From: Lelliottia jeotgali
GTDB lineage: Bacteria > Pseudomonadota > Gammaproteobacteria > Enterobacterales > Enterobacteriaceae
Reading direction: 5' to 3'
Length of the DNA stretch: 64,000 bases
Assembly: GCA_002271215.1 (NCBI GenBank)
Contig: CP018628.1
Span: 1,736,001-1,800,000 of the forward strand
In this document: one piece after another, positions 21,165 to 31,827 of the stretch
How the letters are laid out: each line of letters opens with the position of its first letter
Position numbering within the stretch: the first letter of the stretch is position 1
Program-made: the position numbers and the translations under genes
Notes under the pieces: generated by a model
What the model was told of the DNA's origin: nothing
What the model saw: the letters and a program-made list of their open reading frames with translations, nothing else
The model's database searches: none

Positions 21165-22118
21165 ATGCGCATTAGCACCCAAATGATGTACCAGCAAAAT
21201 ATGCGTGGGATCACGGATTCCCAAAGCAAATGGCTGGGTTATGGCGAACAGATGTCCACCGGAAAACGTGTGAATCGCCCGTCTGACGACCCGATCGCGG
21301 CGTCACAAGCGGTGGTGCTGTCCCAGGCACAGGCACAGAATAGTCAGTTTGCCCTGGCACGCACTTTTGCAACTCAGAAAGTGTCGCTGGAAGAGAACGT
21401 ATTAGGTCAGGTGACGACCGCCATTCAATCTGCACAAGAGAAAATTGTGAACGCAGGAAACGGTACGTTGAGTGACGTTGACCGCGCTTCACTGGCGACC
21501 GATCTGCAGGGTATTCGCGACCAACTGCTCAATCTGGCTAACAGCGCTGATGGGAATGGTCGTTATATCTTCGCCGGTTTTAAAACTGACACAGCGCCAT
21601 TTGATCAGACCGACGGCTCTTACAACGGCGGCGACACGGCGATTACTCAGCAGGTTGATTCTGCCCGTAATATGCAGGTCAGCCATACCGGTTCCGATGT
21701 GTTTGATAAATTTACCAGCAACGCGAAGCCAGAGCCTGCAGGAAGTACGCAGGAAACCAATTTGTTCAAAATTCTGGATTCCGCCATTGCTGCGCTGAAT
21801 ACGCCAATTGAAGGCGATCAAACAAAAGCCGATGACTTCACGGCAAGTATTGATAAGGCCAACCGTGGTCTGAGTAATTCGCTGGACAACGTACTGACGG
21901 TGCGTGCGGATTTGGGTACTAAGTTGACCGAACTCGATAAGTTAGATGCGTTGGGTGATGACCGTGCGCTGGGCCAAACTCAGCAGATGAGCGACCTGGT
22001 TGATGTTGACTGGAACTCGGCGATTTCGTCTTACACCATGCAGCAAGCGGCGCTTCAGGCATCCTATAAAGCATTCAGCGATATGCAGGGAATGTCTCTG
22101 TTCCAGCTTAACAAGTAA
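21165..22118 (+). CDS. flgL: Hook-filament junction protein FlgL (HAP3)
   Basis: A 317-residue flagellin-like protein forming the second junction zone between FlgK and the filament. The N-terminal flagellin motif (MRISTQMMYQQNMRGITDSQ; GKRVNRPSDDPIAA) and C-terminal helix (SYTMQQAALQASYKAFSDM) are clear. It follows flgK after 14 bases. A strong terminator lies 50 bases downstream. Confidence 0.97.
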   Translation: MRISTQMMYQQNMRGITDSQSKWLGYGEQMSTGKRVNRPSDDPIAASQAVVLSQAQAQNSQFALARTFATQKVSLEENVLGQVTTAIQSAQEKIVNAGNGTLSDVDRASLATDLQGIRDQLLNLANSADGNGRYIFAGFKTDTAPFDQTDGSYNGGDTAITQQVDSARNMQVSHTGSDVFDKFTSNAKPEPAGSTQETNLFKILDSAIAALNTPIEGDQTKADDFTASIDKANRGLSNSLDNVLTVRADLGTKLTELDKLDALGDDRALGQTQQMSDLVDVDWNSAISSYTMQQAALQASYKAFSDMQGMSLFQLNK

Positions 22119-22201
22119 AAATTTTAGCCTCTTAAAACATGTCTTGAAACTGGATATGTTTTGTCTGCCCAACCCGGAGATTCCGGATTGGGCTTTTTTT
22201 T
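22119..22201 (+). ncRNA. Candidate 3'-UTR small RNA of flgL (FlgO-like)
   Basis: In E. coli the sRNA FlgO is processed from the flgL 3' UTR and ends at its terminator. The equivalent interval here is 83 bases ending in a GC-rich hairpin with eight or nine T's, the kind of end that Hfq binds. The identification rests on position and terminator form, not on a sequence match I can verify. Confidence 0.3.
22167..22201 (+). terminator. Intrinsic terminator of flgKL
   Basis: Outer stem gcccaa/ttgggc with an inner ccgg/ccgg pair, followed by eight or more T's. The last bases overlap the stop codon of the convergent MFS gene. Confidence 0.9.
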
Positions 22202-23414
22202 AAAGATTTTGTACTTGCATAGCCATCACTCGGGCATTTTCTATCAGGCGAATAATGAGTGCTATTGCCCCACAGACAGTAGCCAGGGCCACGACGCCTT
22301 GCCAGCCTGCCACGGCGTACACTTTGCTCCCCAGCGCCGAACCGAGTGCCATCCCAATAAAGACCACGGTAAACAGTAGCGCATTAAGTCGCCCACGAGC
22401 CTGTGGCTCGAGGCTATAGACCAGATTTTGATGGGCGACCAGGCTTGACTGCAATCCGAGATCAAAACCGACGGCTGATATCGCAATCAGAACGAGCTGC
22501 CCGTGGGTGCCTACTGCGGGCATCAGGAACATCAGTGCAAACGACACGGTCACCAGCGTAGCACCGAGTTGGGTGACTTTGCCTGCACCGAGTTTATCTG
22601 CAAGATTTCCTGCCAGCGGGGCGGCAAGCGCGCCTGCGGCTCCTGCGACACCAAATCCACCTGCGACTGCGCTACCGAGGTGATACCGTTCCAACAGCAT
22701 CACTGCCAGCGTTGACCAGAACGCGCTAAATGAAATGGACAGAAAACCCTGAGCCAGTGCTGCACGGCGCAGGGCCGGATAGCGACGCCACAGGTGTTCC
22801 ATTGAGCGCATCAGGGCTGGGTAGCTGAGCGTGGAGTGAATTGTAAAGCGCGGTAACACGGCCCACATTACCACCCCGATAAAGGCGATGCTGACGGCAG
22901 CCAGTTGATACATCACGCGCCAGCCGAAGGCTTCGCCCACCACGCCGCTGACGGTTCGGGATAGCAGGATGCCCAGCAGCAGACCGGTCATGACCGTGCC
23001 GACGGTTTTTCCCTGTTTGCCCTCCGGAGCAAGAATGGCTGCGGCGGGGACAATATCCTGCGCCATTGTCGCAGCCATGCCGATCATCAAGCTTGCCAGC
23101 AACAGCGAATGGAGTTGTCCGGTCACACTACAGCCGAGAAGAAAGAGCGCCAGCGCGGCACTTTTGATAAGAATTAACGTCCGGCGATCGTGACGGTCGC
23201 CCAGCGGCAGGAGAAACAATATACCCAGCGCATAACCCGCCTGTGTCAGCGTCGGGACCATCCCCATACCCTCAATACTCAAGTGCAGATCGGCGCCCAT
23301 TAAGGGTAAAAGCGGTTGAGCATAATAAATGGATGCAACGCTGAATCCTGCGCCAATCGCAAGGATAAAAACAACCCAGCGGCTGGTGGTCTGAGTGATA
23401 GTGGTTGTGTTCAT
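22200..23414 (-). CDS. MFS transporter (DHA1-type drug/metabolite exporter), unnamed
   Basis: A 404-residue major-facilitator protein with 12 hydrophobic segments. Motif A is present as LPLGDRHDRRTLI between helices 2 and 3, and the family-5-like G-rich segment (GTVMTGLLLGILLSRTVSGVVG) resembles antiporter motif C. I do not recognise an E. coli orthologue at this locus; substrate unknown. Of two ATGs I prefer 23414, which has a GAGGT ribosome site, over 23432. It is divergent from the LysR gene at 23518, so that regulator probably controls it. E. coli has no gene between flgL and rne here. Confidence 0.85.
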   Translation of the reverse strand: MNTTTITQTTSRWVVFILAIGAGFSVASIYYAQPLLPLMGADLHLSIEGMGMVPTLTQAGYALGILFLLPLGDRHDRRTLILIKSAALALFLLGCSVTGQLHSLLLASLMIGMAATMAQDIVPAAAILAPEGKQGKTVGTVMTGLLLGILLSRTVSGVVGEAFGWRVMYQLAAVSIAFIGVVMWAVLPRFTIHSTLSYPALMRSMEHLWRRYPALRRAALAQGFLSISFSAFWSTLAVMLLERYHLGSAVAGGFGVAGAAGALAAPLAGNLADKLGAGKVTQLGATLVTVSFALMFLMPAVGTHGQLVLIAISAVGFDLGLQSSLVAHQNLVYSLEPQARGRLNALLFTVVFIGMALGSALGSKVYAVAGWQGVVALATVCGAIALIIRLIENARVMAMQVQNL

Positions 23415-23493
23415 TAGGTGTACCTCATTCATGGAATGAGGCTATTTTTCAGCAATGACACTTGAGGCGGTAGCCAGCGGGGTGGTAAAACAT

Positions 23494-23512
23494 CTATACG
23501 CGTAACGTATAG
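23494..23512. promoter_or_regulatory. Inverted-repeat operator between the MFS and LysR genes
   Basis: Perfect seven-base arms ctatacg and cgtatag are separated by cgtaa and contain the LysR-type T-N11-A pattern. A third copy, cgtatag, occurs at 23539-23545 inside the regulator gene. Likely the binding site of the LysR protein; inference from layout. Confidence 0.6.
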
Positions 23513-23517
23513 CCAGA

Positions 23518-24456
23518 ATGATAATGAAACGAACAGAGCGTATAGATAGAGTCGAATTAATGCGGACCTTTGTACGCATCGTGGAATCAGGATCGCTTTC
23601 TGGTGCCGCCCGACAGATGGAAACAACCCAGGCGACCGTCAGCCGACGGTTACAATCACTGGAAACACTTCTCGGCGTGCGATTATTGTTGCGTACCACA
23701 CATGCGACGAAGCTCACTGATGATGGCGAACGCTGTTATCAGCACGCCAGAAAGGTGATCGACAGCTGGCTGGCGCTTGAGGATGAAGTAGGGCAATCCG
23801 AGGATGAACCGGTCGGCACTCTTCGTGTGAGAGCGCCTCATGCTTTTGGTCAGGAGCAGCTTTTGGTGCCATTGAGCCAATTTTTAACCCGCTATCCGCA
23901 GCTGTCCGTTGACTGGATGCTCAATGACAGAACCGCTGATTTTCTGAGTGATAATATTGATTGCGCGATCCGGGTGGGCGCGGAGATTGATCCAAATACG
24001 GTTTCGGTTTTGCTGGCCGAAGTCCCGCGCTGCGTTGTTGCGGCACCTTCTCTGTTGGCACAGTACACCGCGCCGGAGACACCTGAGGATCTTTGCGCAT
24101 TCCCGTGGATAGCGCTCAAAAGTTTTTATCATCAGCATATCGAACTGTTTGAGGGGATGTCTGAGCCACCAAAACGCATTGCTATCTCCCCGCGTCTGAG
24201 CACCGACAGCCTGTATGTTACACGCAACATGGCGCTGAGCGGATTAGGCCTGGCGGTAGTATCAAGCTGGACGGTTGAAGAGGATATTCGTGAGGGGAGG
24301 CTAATTCATGTGTTGCCGGGCTGGCAACCGGCTGCGCTTCCGGTTCATTTGGTTTATCCGTGGTCGCGTTATTATCCGGCACGCTTAAGACGTTTTCTGG
24401 AAATGATGCGTGAAGTCATGCCGCAAATAGCCGGAATGCGCAAACCCATCCCGTAA
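23518..24456 (+). CDS. LysR family transcriptional regulator, unnamed
   Basis: A 312-residue LysR-type regulator. The winged helix-turn-helix lies in residues ~12-70 (LMRTFVRIVESGSLSGAARQ, then TQATVSRRLQSLETLLGVRL), followed by the substrate-binding domain (residues ~95-300; LRVRAPHAFGQEQLLVPLSQ). It belongs to the CrgA/DsdC-like group that usually regulates a divergent gene. Start could be 23518 or the ATG at 23524; no strong ribosome site distinguishes them. It shares a bidirectional terminator with rne. Effector unknown. Confidence 0.88.
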   Translation: MIMKRTERIDRVELMRTFVRIVESGSLSGAARQMETTQATVSRRLQSLETLLGVRLLLRTTHATKLTDDGERCYQHARKVIDSWLALEDEVGQSEDEPVGTLRVRAPHAFGQEQLLVPLSQFLTRYPQLSVDWMLNDRTADFLSDNIDCAIRVGAEIDPNTVSVLLAEVPRCVVAAPSLLAQYTAPETPEDLCAFPWIALKSFYHQHIELFEGMSEPPKRIAISPRLSTDSLYVTRNMALSGLGLAVVSSWTVEEDIREGRLIHVLPGWQPAALPVHLVYPWSRYYPARLRRFLEMMREVMPQIAGMRKPIP

Positions 24457-24465
24457 AAAAGAGGC

Positions 24466-24498
24466 AAAAAAAAAGCCGACCCTCAAGGTCGGCTTTTC
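24466..24498. terminator. Bidirectional terminator between the LysR gene and rne
   Basis: Stem gccgacc/ggtcggc with loop ctcaa, preceded by a nine-A run and followed by four T's, so it can end both converging transcripts. The rne side has the longer U-tract. Confidence 0.9.
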
Positions 24499-24512
24499 GT
24501 TATGACAGCGAG

Positions 24513-27500
24513 TTATTCAGCTGGCTGTGGGCGTGTCGCCGGAGCGGTTGCCTGGTGAGTGGCGCTATGACCACCCGCAGAACCACGGCCATCGAAATCG
24601 AACGCAGGGCGCACCCAGTCACTATGACGTGGCGCTTCTGGTACGTATTCCGGTGCTGGAGCACGCGTCATCGGTGCAGTCGCATAGTGATGTTCAACCA
24701 CTGCGGCAACAACAGGCTCTGGTTTTACAACCGGGGCTGGAGTCGGTGCTTGTGGCTCAGGAGTCACTTCAACAGGCTGTTCAACAACCGCTTCTGTGAC
24801 AACTTCTTCTTCTACCACTGCTTCAGCGGGCTGAGCTTCTTCTGCAACCTGTTCAGCCACCACGGTATCTTCCTGGGCGATGAACTGCGGCTGTTCGTCT
24901 ACCGGCGCAGCAATCACTTCCGGATGCGTGGTTTCGATTTCAGCGGTTTCAACAACCGGCTGAGGCTCGATAACTGGCGCAGACTCTACAACCGGCTGAG
25001 GTTCAGCAACGACCTGCTGTGTCTCTTCAACCACAACGGCGGCAGCTTCAGCCACTTCAACTGGAGCAGCAACGATTGGCTCAATGGCTTCAGGGGCCAC
25101 GTTTTGCTCTTCAAACTGCTGTTCCTGAGGACGTGCAATCGGATAGCGGATAAAGACTTTACCGGAGGCCAATTCTGGTGACGCACAGGCCACGGTCAGA
25201 GGCATCGGAGACTGAGTTGGGTAACGCTCGTCACGATAGCGACGACGACGCTGACCGCTCACGCGCAGGTGGCGCGGAGAGCGACGGGAGCGACGTGGCA
25301 TACCGTTGTTATCACGTGCTTCACCGTTGTCATCGTGCTCAGGAGTCGCTTCAACAACTGCAGGCAGATCCAGTTTTGCCAGCTGTGTGTTCTGGGCGGT
25401 TTCAACAACCGGTTCAACAACAGGGGCGATAACCTCAGACTGCTCAGTCTGGAAACGAACTTTCTGCGACAGTTGACGCTGCTTACGGCGCGGCATGACC
25501 TGGACGCGTTCTTCCTGCTCAGCATCTTGCTCAACCGGCGCTTCGGTGTTAACAACTTTCGCTTCCTGCTGCGCCTGACGTTTATCGTCATTGCGACGGC
25601 GGTTACGTTCGCGACGCGGCTGCTGCTGGTCGTCACGCTGTCTGGTGTTTTCAGACTCATCGCCCGCTGTCTGGCGGATTTCACGATCTTCCACTTTTTG
25701 CTGCTGTGGCTTCTCGCGACGGTTGCGACGGTTGTCTTCGCGGGTCTCGCGACCTTCGTTATTGTCTGAACGGTTATCGCGATTATCGCGGTTGTCACGA
25801 TTATCGCGGCGATCGTTACGATCGTTACGGTCATTACGATCGCGACGGTTGTTCTGACGTTTACGACGATCCTGCGGACGCTCTTGCTTCTCTTCCTTCG
25901 GCGCAACTTTAGGTTGTTCCGGTTGAGGTTCTTCGCTGGCGAACATTTTCTTCAGTGCGCCGAAGAAACGGCTCAGCAAGCCAGGTTCAGACGGTGTAGC
26001 GTTAGCTTCTGCCGCAGGTTTCTGCACAGCAGATTTCGCTGGTGCTTGTTCCAGGGCAGGAGCCGGAGGCGCTTCTGGCATGATGAAAGTCGCCAGCGCC
26101 GGCTGTTCAGGCAGTTTGCGCTCGGCAGGCTCTGCATCAGACGGCATTGCCATCTCTTCTTCATGCAGTTTCGGCAGCAGGTAGCTCAGGGTGCTGGTCT
26201 CTTCGCCTTTGCGCACGCGCAGGACAGAGTAGTGCGGGGTTTGCATCTGATCGTTTGGCACGATGATGCAGCGCACGCCGCCCTGACGCGTTTCAACGGC
26301 GCTAACCGCTTCACGTTTTTCGTTCAGCAGATAGGAGGCAATAGGTACTGGAACAATCGCGTGAACCTCTTTGGTATTCTCTTTCAGCGCTTCTTCTTCG
26401 ATGAGACGCAGAATGGAGAGAGAGAGAGATTCATTGTCACGCACGGTACCCGTACCGCTACAGCGAGGGCAGACGTGATGGCTTGATTCACCCAGTGACG
26501 GGCTCAGGCGCTGACGCGACATTTCCAGCAGGCCAAAGCGAGAAATATGGCTGATCTGGATACGTGCACGATCCTGACGAACGGCTTCACGCAGACGGTT
26601 TTCCACGGCGCGCTGATGGCGAACCGGAGTCATGTCGATGAAGTCGATAACGATCAGGCCGCCCAGGTCGCGCAGACGAAGTTGACGGGCAATTTCATCT
26701 GCAGCTTCAAGGTTGGTATTGAAGGCCGTTTCTTCGATATCGCCGCCGCGAGTTGCGCGTGCGGAGTTGATGTCGATAGCGGTCAGCGCTTCGGTGGAGT
26801 CGATAACGATAGAACCGCCAGAAGGCAGGCGCACTTCACGCTGGAAGGCGGATTCGATCTGAGATTCAATCTGATAGTGGCTGAACAGCGGGATTTCACC
26901 GGTGTACAGTTTAATTTTGCTGGTGAAATCCGGACGACCCAACGCTGCGATGTGCTGGCGAGCCAGCTCAAGCACTTTCGGGTTATCGATCAGGATCTCG
27001 CCGATGTCCTGGCGCAGGTAGTCACGGAACGCACGTACAATGACGTTACTTTCCTGGTGGATCAGGAATGGCGCCGGGCGGTTTTCTGCTGCTTTCTGGA
27101 TGGCTTCCCAGTGCTTCAGACGGAAACCCAGGTCCCACTGCAGCGCTTCGGCAGATTTGCCAACGCCTGCGGTACGCACGATGAGGCCCATGCCATCAGG
27201 CAGTTCCAGGCTCGCCAGCGCTTCTTTCAGCTCGGTACGGTCGTCGCCTTCGATACGGCGGGAGATACCGCCCGCACGCGGGTTGTTCGGCATCAGAACC
27301 AGATAGCTGCCTGCCAGACTGATAAAGGTGGTCAGCGCAGCGCCTTTGTTGCCGCGTTCTTCTTTATCAATCTGAACGATAACTTCCTGGCCTTCGCGCA
27401 GCACATCTTTGATGTTCGGACGACCGTGGGAGTTGTAATTGGCAGGGAAGTATTCGCGGGCAATCTCTTTCAGAGGAAGGAAACCGTGACGCTCAGCGCC

Positions 27501-27680
27501 GTAATCGACGAATGCGGCCTCAAGGCTTGGTTCAATGCGGGTGATTTTGCCTTTGTAAATGTTCGCTTTTTTCTGTTCGTGTCCAGGACTTTCGATATCC
27601 AGATCGTACAGACGCTGCCCATCCACAAGGGCGACACGCAACTCTTCTTGCTGAGTTGCGTTGATTAACATTCTTTTCAT
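24513..27680 (-). CDS. rne: Ribonuclease E
   Basis: A 1055-residue RNase E, the endonuclease and scaffold of the RNA degradosome (E. coli 1061). The catalytic half has the S1 domain (residues ~35-125), the DNase I-like site with metal-binding D303 and D346, and the Zn-link C404/C407 (CPRCSGTG). A membrane-binding amphipathic helix ([14 protein letters not shown]) follows near 565-580. The C-terminal half is disordered, with Arg-rich RNA-binding stretches and Pro/Glu/Val-rich spacers, ending in the PNPase-binding tail region. It is preceded by a ~360-base leader that senses RNase E activity. Confidence 0.98.
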   Translation of the reverse strand: MKRMLINATQQEELRVALVDGQRLYDLDIESPGHEQKKANIYKGKITRIEPSLEAAFVDYGAERHGFLPLKEIAREYFPANYNSHGRPNIKDVLREGQEVIVQIDKEERGNKGAALTTFISLAGSYLVLMPNNPRAGGISRRIEGDDRTELKEALASLELPDGMGLIVRTAGVGKSAEALQWDLGFRLKHWEAIQKAAENRPAPFLIHQESNVIVRAFRDYLRQDIGEILIDNPKVLELARQHIAALGRPDFTSKIKLYTGEIPLFSHYQIESQIESAFQREVRLPSGGSIVIDSTEALTAIDINSARATRGGDIEETAFNTNLEAADEIARQLRLRDLGGLIVIDFIDMTPVRHQRAVENRLREAVRQDRARIQISHISRFGLLEMSRQRLSPSLGESSHHVCPRCSGTGTVRDNESLSLSILRLIEEEALKENTKEVHAIVPVPIASYLLNEKREAVSAVETRQGGVRCIIVPNDQMQTPHYSVLRVRKGEETSTLSYLLPKLHEEEMAMPSDAEPAERKLPEQPALATFIMPEAPPAPALEQAPAKSAVQKPAAEANATPSEPGLLSRFFGALKKMFASEEPQPEQPKVAPKEEKQERPQDRRKRQNNRRDRNDRNDRNDRRDNRDNRDNRDNRSDNNEGRETREDNRRNRREKPQQQKVEDREIRQTAGDESENTRQRDDQQQPRRERNRRRNDDKRQAQQEAKVVNTEAPVEQDAEQEERVQVMPRRKQRQLSQKVRFQTEQSEVIAPVVEPVVETAQNTQLAKLDLPAVVEATPEHDDNGEARDNNGMPRRSRRSPRHLRVSGQRRRRYRDERYPTQSPMPLTVACASPELASGKVFIRYPIARPQEQQFEEQNVAPEAIEPIVAAPVEVAEAAAVVVEETQQVVAEPQPVVESAPVIEPQPVVETAEIETTHPEVIAAPVDEQPQFIAQEDTVVAEQVAEEAQPAEAVVEEEVVTEAVVEQPVEVTPEPQAPTPAPVVKPEPVVAAVVEHHYATAPMTRAPAPEYVPEAPRHSDWVRPAFDFDGRGSAGGHSATHQATAPATRPQPAE

Positions 27681-28041
27681 CGTAACTTACTCATTATTCT
27701 TACATTGACGACTAAGCTGCGGGCAAGGTGACGCTTTCCGGGGTATGAACCGATGGCCTCGTGACTATTGACGTCGCCAACCTCACGGTTGTCGCGCGCT
27801 TAAGAGGCGCAAAGTGTCGGTTGCCTGTATTTCATACGGAAATACAGCGCGATTATTCAGGGGAACAGCCTGGGAACACTCTCCAGAGAAGATTCCATTT
27901 ACCGGTAAGTACTGCAACCCGCAGCCCGCTAACTGTCTGAAAGATCAATACGTCTTACGCCATTGCTGCGTGGATGATCGGTCAGACAAAATGGGTCATT
28001 CCGTCGACATCCTTACAAAACCCGGATTTAACGCGGAAAAC
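27681..28041 (-). promoter_or_regulatory. rne 5' leader (autoregulatory UTR)
   Basis: The sequence upstream of rne keeps features of the E. coli leader, including the hairpin CAACC-gtga-GGTTG (27791-27778 on minus) and the GCGCCTCTTAAGCGCGC segment just above it. In E. coli this 361-base leader is cut by RNase E itself and so tunes rne mRNA stability. The upper limit given here assumes the E. coli length; the promoter was not pinned down. The remaining 28042-28251 holds the divergent rluC upstream region. Confidence 0.7.
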
Positions 28042-28251
28042 GGCTTCATTATTCCATTGCTAACCCAGATATAGCAAGATGACTTTTACCATTTATCACC
28101 CGGTTACTCACAGTTTCTTCACTTCAACGAGATGATTGGTTTAATAACCGCCAAATCGATTGCGCGCGAAGAACACTGCCCGGATGAAAGTAAATATAAG
28201 CATAGAAAAATGAGTGGCGCTAATGCGGATCGATATTTAGAATCGCCAACC

Positions 28252-29199
28252 ATGAAAACAGAGACTCCATCCGTAAAAATGGTTGCTATCGCTGATGACG
28301 ACGCGGGGCAACGAATCGACAATTTTTTGCGCACTCAGCTGAAAGGCGTGCCAAAAAGTATGATTTATCGCATCTTGCGTAAGGGCGAGGTGCGGGTGAA
28401 CAAAAAACGCGTCAAACCTGAGTACAAACTGGAAGCGGGCGATGAAGTGCGTATTCCGCCAGTGCGTGTCGCCGAACGTGAAGAAGAGGCTGTTTCGCCG
28501 CATCTGCATAAAGTGGCGGCGCTGACTGACGCTATTCTGTATGAGGACGATCATATCCTCGTGCTGAATAAACCCTCTGGTACAGCAGTACATGGTGGCA
28601 GCGGTTTAAGTTTTGGCGTAATCGAAGGTCTGCGCGCGTTGCGCCCGGAAGCGCGTTTCCTTGAGCTCGTTCACCGTCTGGACCGCGACACCTCCGGCGT
28701 GCTGCTGGTGGCGAAAAAACGCTCTGCTTTGCGTTCGTTGCATGAACAGCTGCGCGAGAAAGGGATGCAGAAAGACTATCTGGCGCTGGTACGAGGCCAG
28801 TGGCAATCCCATGTCAAAGTGGTGCAGGCGCCTCTGCTGAAAAATATTCTGCAAAGCGGTGAGCGCATCGTGCGCGTTAATAGCGAAGGCAAGCCGTCAG
28901 AAACTCGCTTCAAGGTTGAAGAACGCTATGAGTTTGCCACGCTGGTGCGCTGTAGCCCGGTTACCGGACGCACGCATCAGATTCGTGTGCATACGCAACA
29001 TGCCGGACATCCGATTGCGTTTGATGACCGCTATGGCGATCGTGAATTTGACAAGCAGTTGGTTAAAACGGGGCTGTCTCGCCTGTTCCTGCACGCCGCT
29101 GCGCTGAAGTTTACCCATCCTGGCACGGGTGAAATCATGCGCGTCGAAGCGCCGCTGGATGACCAGTTGAAGCGCTGTCTGAAAGTCCTGCGCGGCTAA
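28252..29199 (+). CDS. rluC: 23S rRNA pseudouridine synthase (955/2504/2580)
   Basis: A 315-residue RluA-family enzyme that makes pseudouridines 955, 2504 and 2580 in 23S rRNA. The S4 RNA-binding domain is at residues ~20-75 (RIDNFLRTQLKGVPKSMIYR), and the catalytic aspartate D144 is in HRLDRDTSG. I chose ATG 28252 (MKTETPSVK) because homology begins there, although the frame is open 40 codons upstream. E. coli RluC is 319 residues; a few C-terminal residues are missing. Divergent from rne. Confidence 0.96.
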   Translation: MKTETPSVKMVAIADDDAGQRIDNFLRTQLKGVPKSMIYRILRKGEVRVNKKRVKPEYKLEAGDEVRIPPVRVAEREEEAVSPHLHKVAALTDAILYEDDHILVLNKPSGTAVHGGSGLSFGVIEGLRALRPEARFLELVHRLDRDTSGVLLVAKKRSALRSLHEQLREKGMQKDYLALVRGQWQSHVKVVQAPLLKNILQSGERIVRVNSEGKPSETRFKVEERYEFATLVRCSPVTGRTHQIRVHTQHAGHPIAFDDRYGDREFDKQLVKTGLSRLFLHAAALKFTHPGTGEIMRVEAPLDDQLKRCLKVLRG

Positions 29200-29203
29200 T
29201 TTA

Positions 29204-29267
29204 GCCCGACGGCGTTGCGCTTACACGGGCCTACGGGATTGTAGGTCGGGTAAGCGCAGCGCCACCC
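29204..29267. repeat. REP pair (BIME-like) between rluC and yceF
   Basis: Two units in opposite orientation: a degenerate one at 29204-29234 and a clear one at 29241-29267 (gtaggtcgggtaagcgcagc...). The same unit occurs at 42391-42508. It sits between the converging ends of rluC and yceF, a typical REP location. Confidence 0.8.
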
Positions 29268-29275
29268 AGCAACAT

Positions 29276-29860
29276 TCATGCAGAAAGCGGATTACAGTGT
29301 TCGCGCCTCAGCATCTGGCACAGCGCAATCAGCGGCAGGCCGACCAGCGTATTCGGGTCGCGCCCGTCCAGTTTCTCAAACAATGCAATCCCCAACCCCT
29401 CGCTTTTAAAGCTCCCTGCACAGTTAAGCGGGCGCTCTTTACGCACGTAATCCTCAATCTCCTGCTCGCTCAAATGACGGAAGTGAACGTCAAAAGGTTC
29501 GCATTCGGTTTGCAGATGGCCTGTAGCGGAGTTGTAGAGCGCGAGGCCCGTGTAAAAGGTGACGATCGAGCCACGTGCTTTCATTAATTGCAGACGCGCG
29601 TTCTCTTCGGTATGCGGTTTTCCCGTAATTTCCCCGTCCAGCACGCAAACCTGATCGGAGCCTATAATCAGGTGATGTGGATAACGTTCGGCAAGGCTTT
29701 GTGCTTTCTCTTGCGCCAGACGTAGCACCAGATGGCGAGGAGATTCAGCAGGTTGCGGCGTTTCGTCAGTGACAGGCGCGGCGCATTCAAATGGCACGCC
29801 TAACTTTTCAAGCAACGCACGGCGGTAGGGTGAAGTGGAAGCAAGCACGAGATTTGGCAT
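29276..29860 (-). CDS. yceF: 7-methyl-GTP pyrophosphatase (Maf/YceF family)
   Basis: A 194-residue Maf-family nucleotide pyrophosphatase, equal to E. coli YceF, which hydrolyses m7GTP and related modified nucleotides as house-cleaning. The N-terminal signature ([22 protein letters not shown]) and the acidic catalytic motifs ([32 protein letters not shown]) are present. It is transcribed alone on the minus strand, divergent from the yceD-fab series. Confidence 0.95.
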   Translation of the reverse strand: MPNLVLASTSPYRRALLEKLGVPFECAAPVTDETPQPAESPRHLVLRLAQEKAQSLAERYPHHLIIGSDQVCVLDGEITGKPHTEENARLQLMKARGSIVTFYTGLALYNSATGHLQTECEPFDVHFRHLSEQEIEDYVRKERPLNCAGSFKSEGLGIALFEKLDGRDPNTLVGLPLIALCQMLRREHCNPLSA

Positions 29861-29935
29861 ATTTTTTTCACCAGATATAGCGTATCGATGCCAGCCATTT
29901 TAAACTACAGGCCGCAATGTGTGCGAATAATTGGC

Positions 29936-29962
29936 AAAAGGCAGCCCTGGTTGCCTTTTTCT

Positions 29963-29964
<2 letters not shown>
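29936..29964 (+). terminator. Intrinsic terminator upstream of yceD
   Basis: Stem aaaaggca/tgcctttt with loop gccctggt, followed by more T's. It points into yceD and lies before the yceD promoter. No coding gene on the plus strand precedes it; in E. coli the sRNA SraB is reported from this interval. See findings. Confidence 0.65.
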
Positions 29965-30522
<558 letters not shown>

Positions 30523-30526
30523 TTAA

Positions 30527-30712
<186 letters not shown>

Positions 30713-30792
30713 TCACGCGCAAGCGTGATGAAGCTTAGTGAGGCATTCCCCGTGAAAGCGGGGGATCCACCGAACCGGGCAGTGAAACTATC

Positions 30793-31827
30793 TTGACACG
30801 TCTAACCCTGGCGTTAGATGTCATGGGAGGAGATTTTGGGCCTTCCGTGACAGTGCCTGCAGCATTGCAGGCACTGAATTCTAATTCACAACTCACACTT
30901 CTTTTAGTCGGTAATCCCGATACCATCACGCCATTACTTGCAAAAGCTGACTTTGAACAACGTTCACGTCTGCAGATTATCCCTGCGCAGTCAGTTATTG
31001 CCAGTGATGCCCGGCCATCGCATGCGATCCGCAACAGTCGCGGAAGCTCAATGCGAATTGCGCTGGAACTGGTGAAAGAAGGGCGGGCTGAAGCCTGCGT
31101 CAGCGCCGGAAACACCGGTGCGCTGATGGGGCTGGCGAAATTAATGCTCAAACCCATTGAGGGGATTGAGCGTCCTGCGCTGGTGACGGTATTACCGCAT
31201 CAGCAAAAGGGCAAAACGGTTGTGCTGGATCTCGGCGCCAACGTAGATTGTGATAGTACGATGCTGGCCCAGTTTGCCATTATGGGCTCGGTGCTGGCAG
31301 AAGAAGTCGTGGGGATTGTGAATCCCCGTGTGGCGTTGCTGAATATCGGCGAAGAAGAAACCAAAGGTCTGGATAGCATTCGCGATGCCGCAGAATTGCT
31401 AAAATCCATGCCGTCAATCAACTATATTGGCTATCTTGAAGCTAATGAATTATTGACCGGCAAGACCGATGTTCTGGTGTGCGATGGGTTTACGGGCAAC
31501 GTAACGTTAAAAACGATGGAAGGGGTGGTTCGGATGTTCCTTTCACTGCTGAAATTGCAGGGCGAAGGGAAAAAAAGGTCCTGGTGGCTGATTCTATTAA
31601 AGCGTTGGTTACAAAAAAGCCTGACGCGGCGATTCAGTCACCTCAACCCCGACCAGTATAATGGCGCCTGTCTGTTAGGATTGCGTGGCACGGTGATTAA
31701 GAGTCATGGTGCGGCCAATCAGCGAGCGTTTACCGTCGCGATAGAACAGGCAGTGCAGGCGGTGCAGCGACAAGTCCCACAGCGGATTGCCGCTCGCCTG
31801 GGATCTGTATTAGCAAAAAGTGACTGA
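30793..31827 (+). CDS. plsX: Phosphate acyltransferase PlsX
   Basis: A 344-residue PlsX that converts acyl-ACP to acyl-phosphate for phospholipid synthesis by PlsY. The conserved N terminus ([20 protein letters not shown]), [10 protein letters not shown] and [15 protein letters not shown] are present. Start is TTG with no strong ribosome site, as I recall for E. coli. The C terminus ends [10 protein letters not shown], about 12 residues shorter than the 356-residue E. coli protein; the missing part is outside the conserved core. fabH follows after six bases. Confidence 0.95.
   Translation: MTRLTLALDVMGGDFGPSVTVPAALQALNSNSQLTLLLVGNPDTITPLLAKADFEQRSRLQIIPAQSVIASDARPSHAIRNSRGSSMRIALELVKEGRAEACVSAGNTGALMGLAKLMLKPIEGIERPALVTVLPHQQKGKTVVLDLGANVDCDSTMLAQFAIMGSVLAEEVVGIVNPRVALLNIGEEETKGLDSIRDAAELLKSMPSINYIGYLEANELLTGKTDVLVCDGFTGNVTLKTMEGVVRMFLSLLKLQGEGKKRSWWLILLKRWLQKSLTRRFSHLNPDQYNGACLLGLRGTVIKSHGAANQRAFTVAIEQAVQAVQRQVPQRIAARLGSVLAKSD

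Noticed and set aside
26547..27668. 373-codon open frame on the plus strand opposite rne
   Set aside because: It is the antisense shadow of a highly constrained coding sequence; no ribosome site, no homology, and it would end within the rne start region.
27814..28074. 86-codon frame on the plus strand inside the rne leader, at the place where E. coli yceQ was annotated
   Set aside because: It starts with GTG without a ribosome site and lies antisense to the structured rne leader. yceQ itself is doubtful, and I could not confirm a sequence match.
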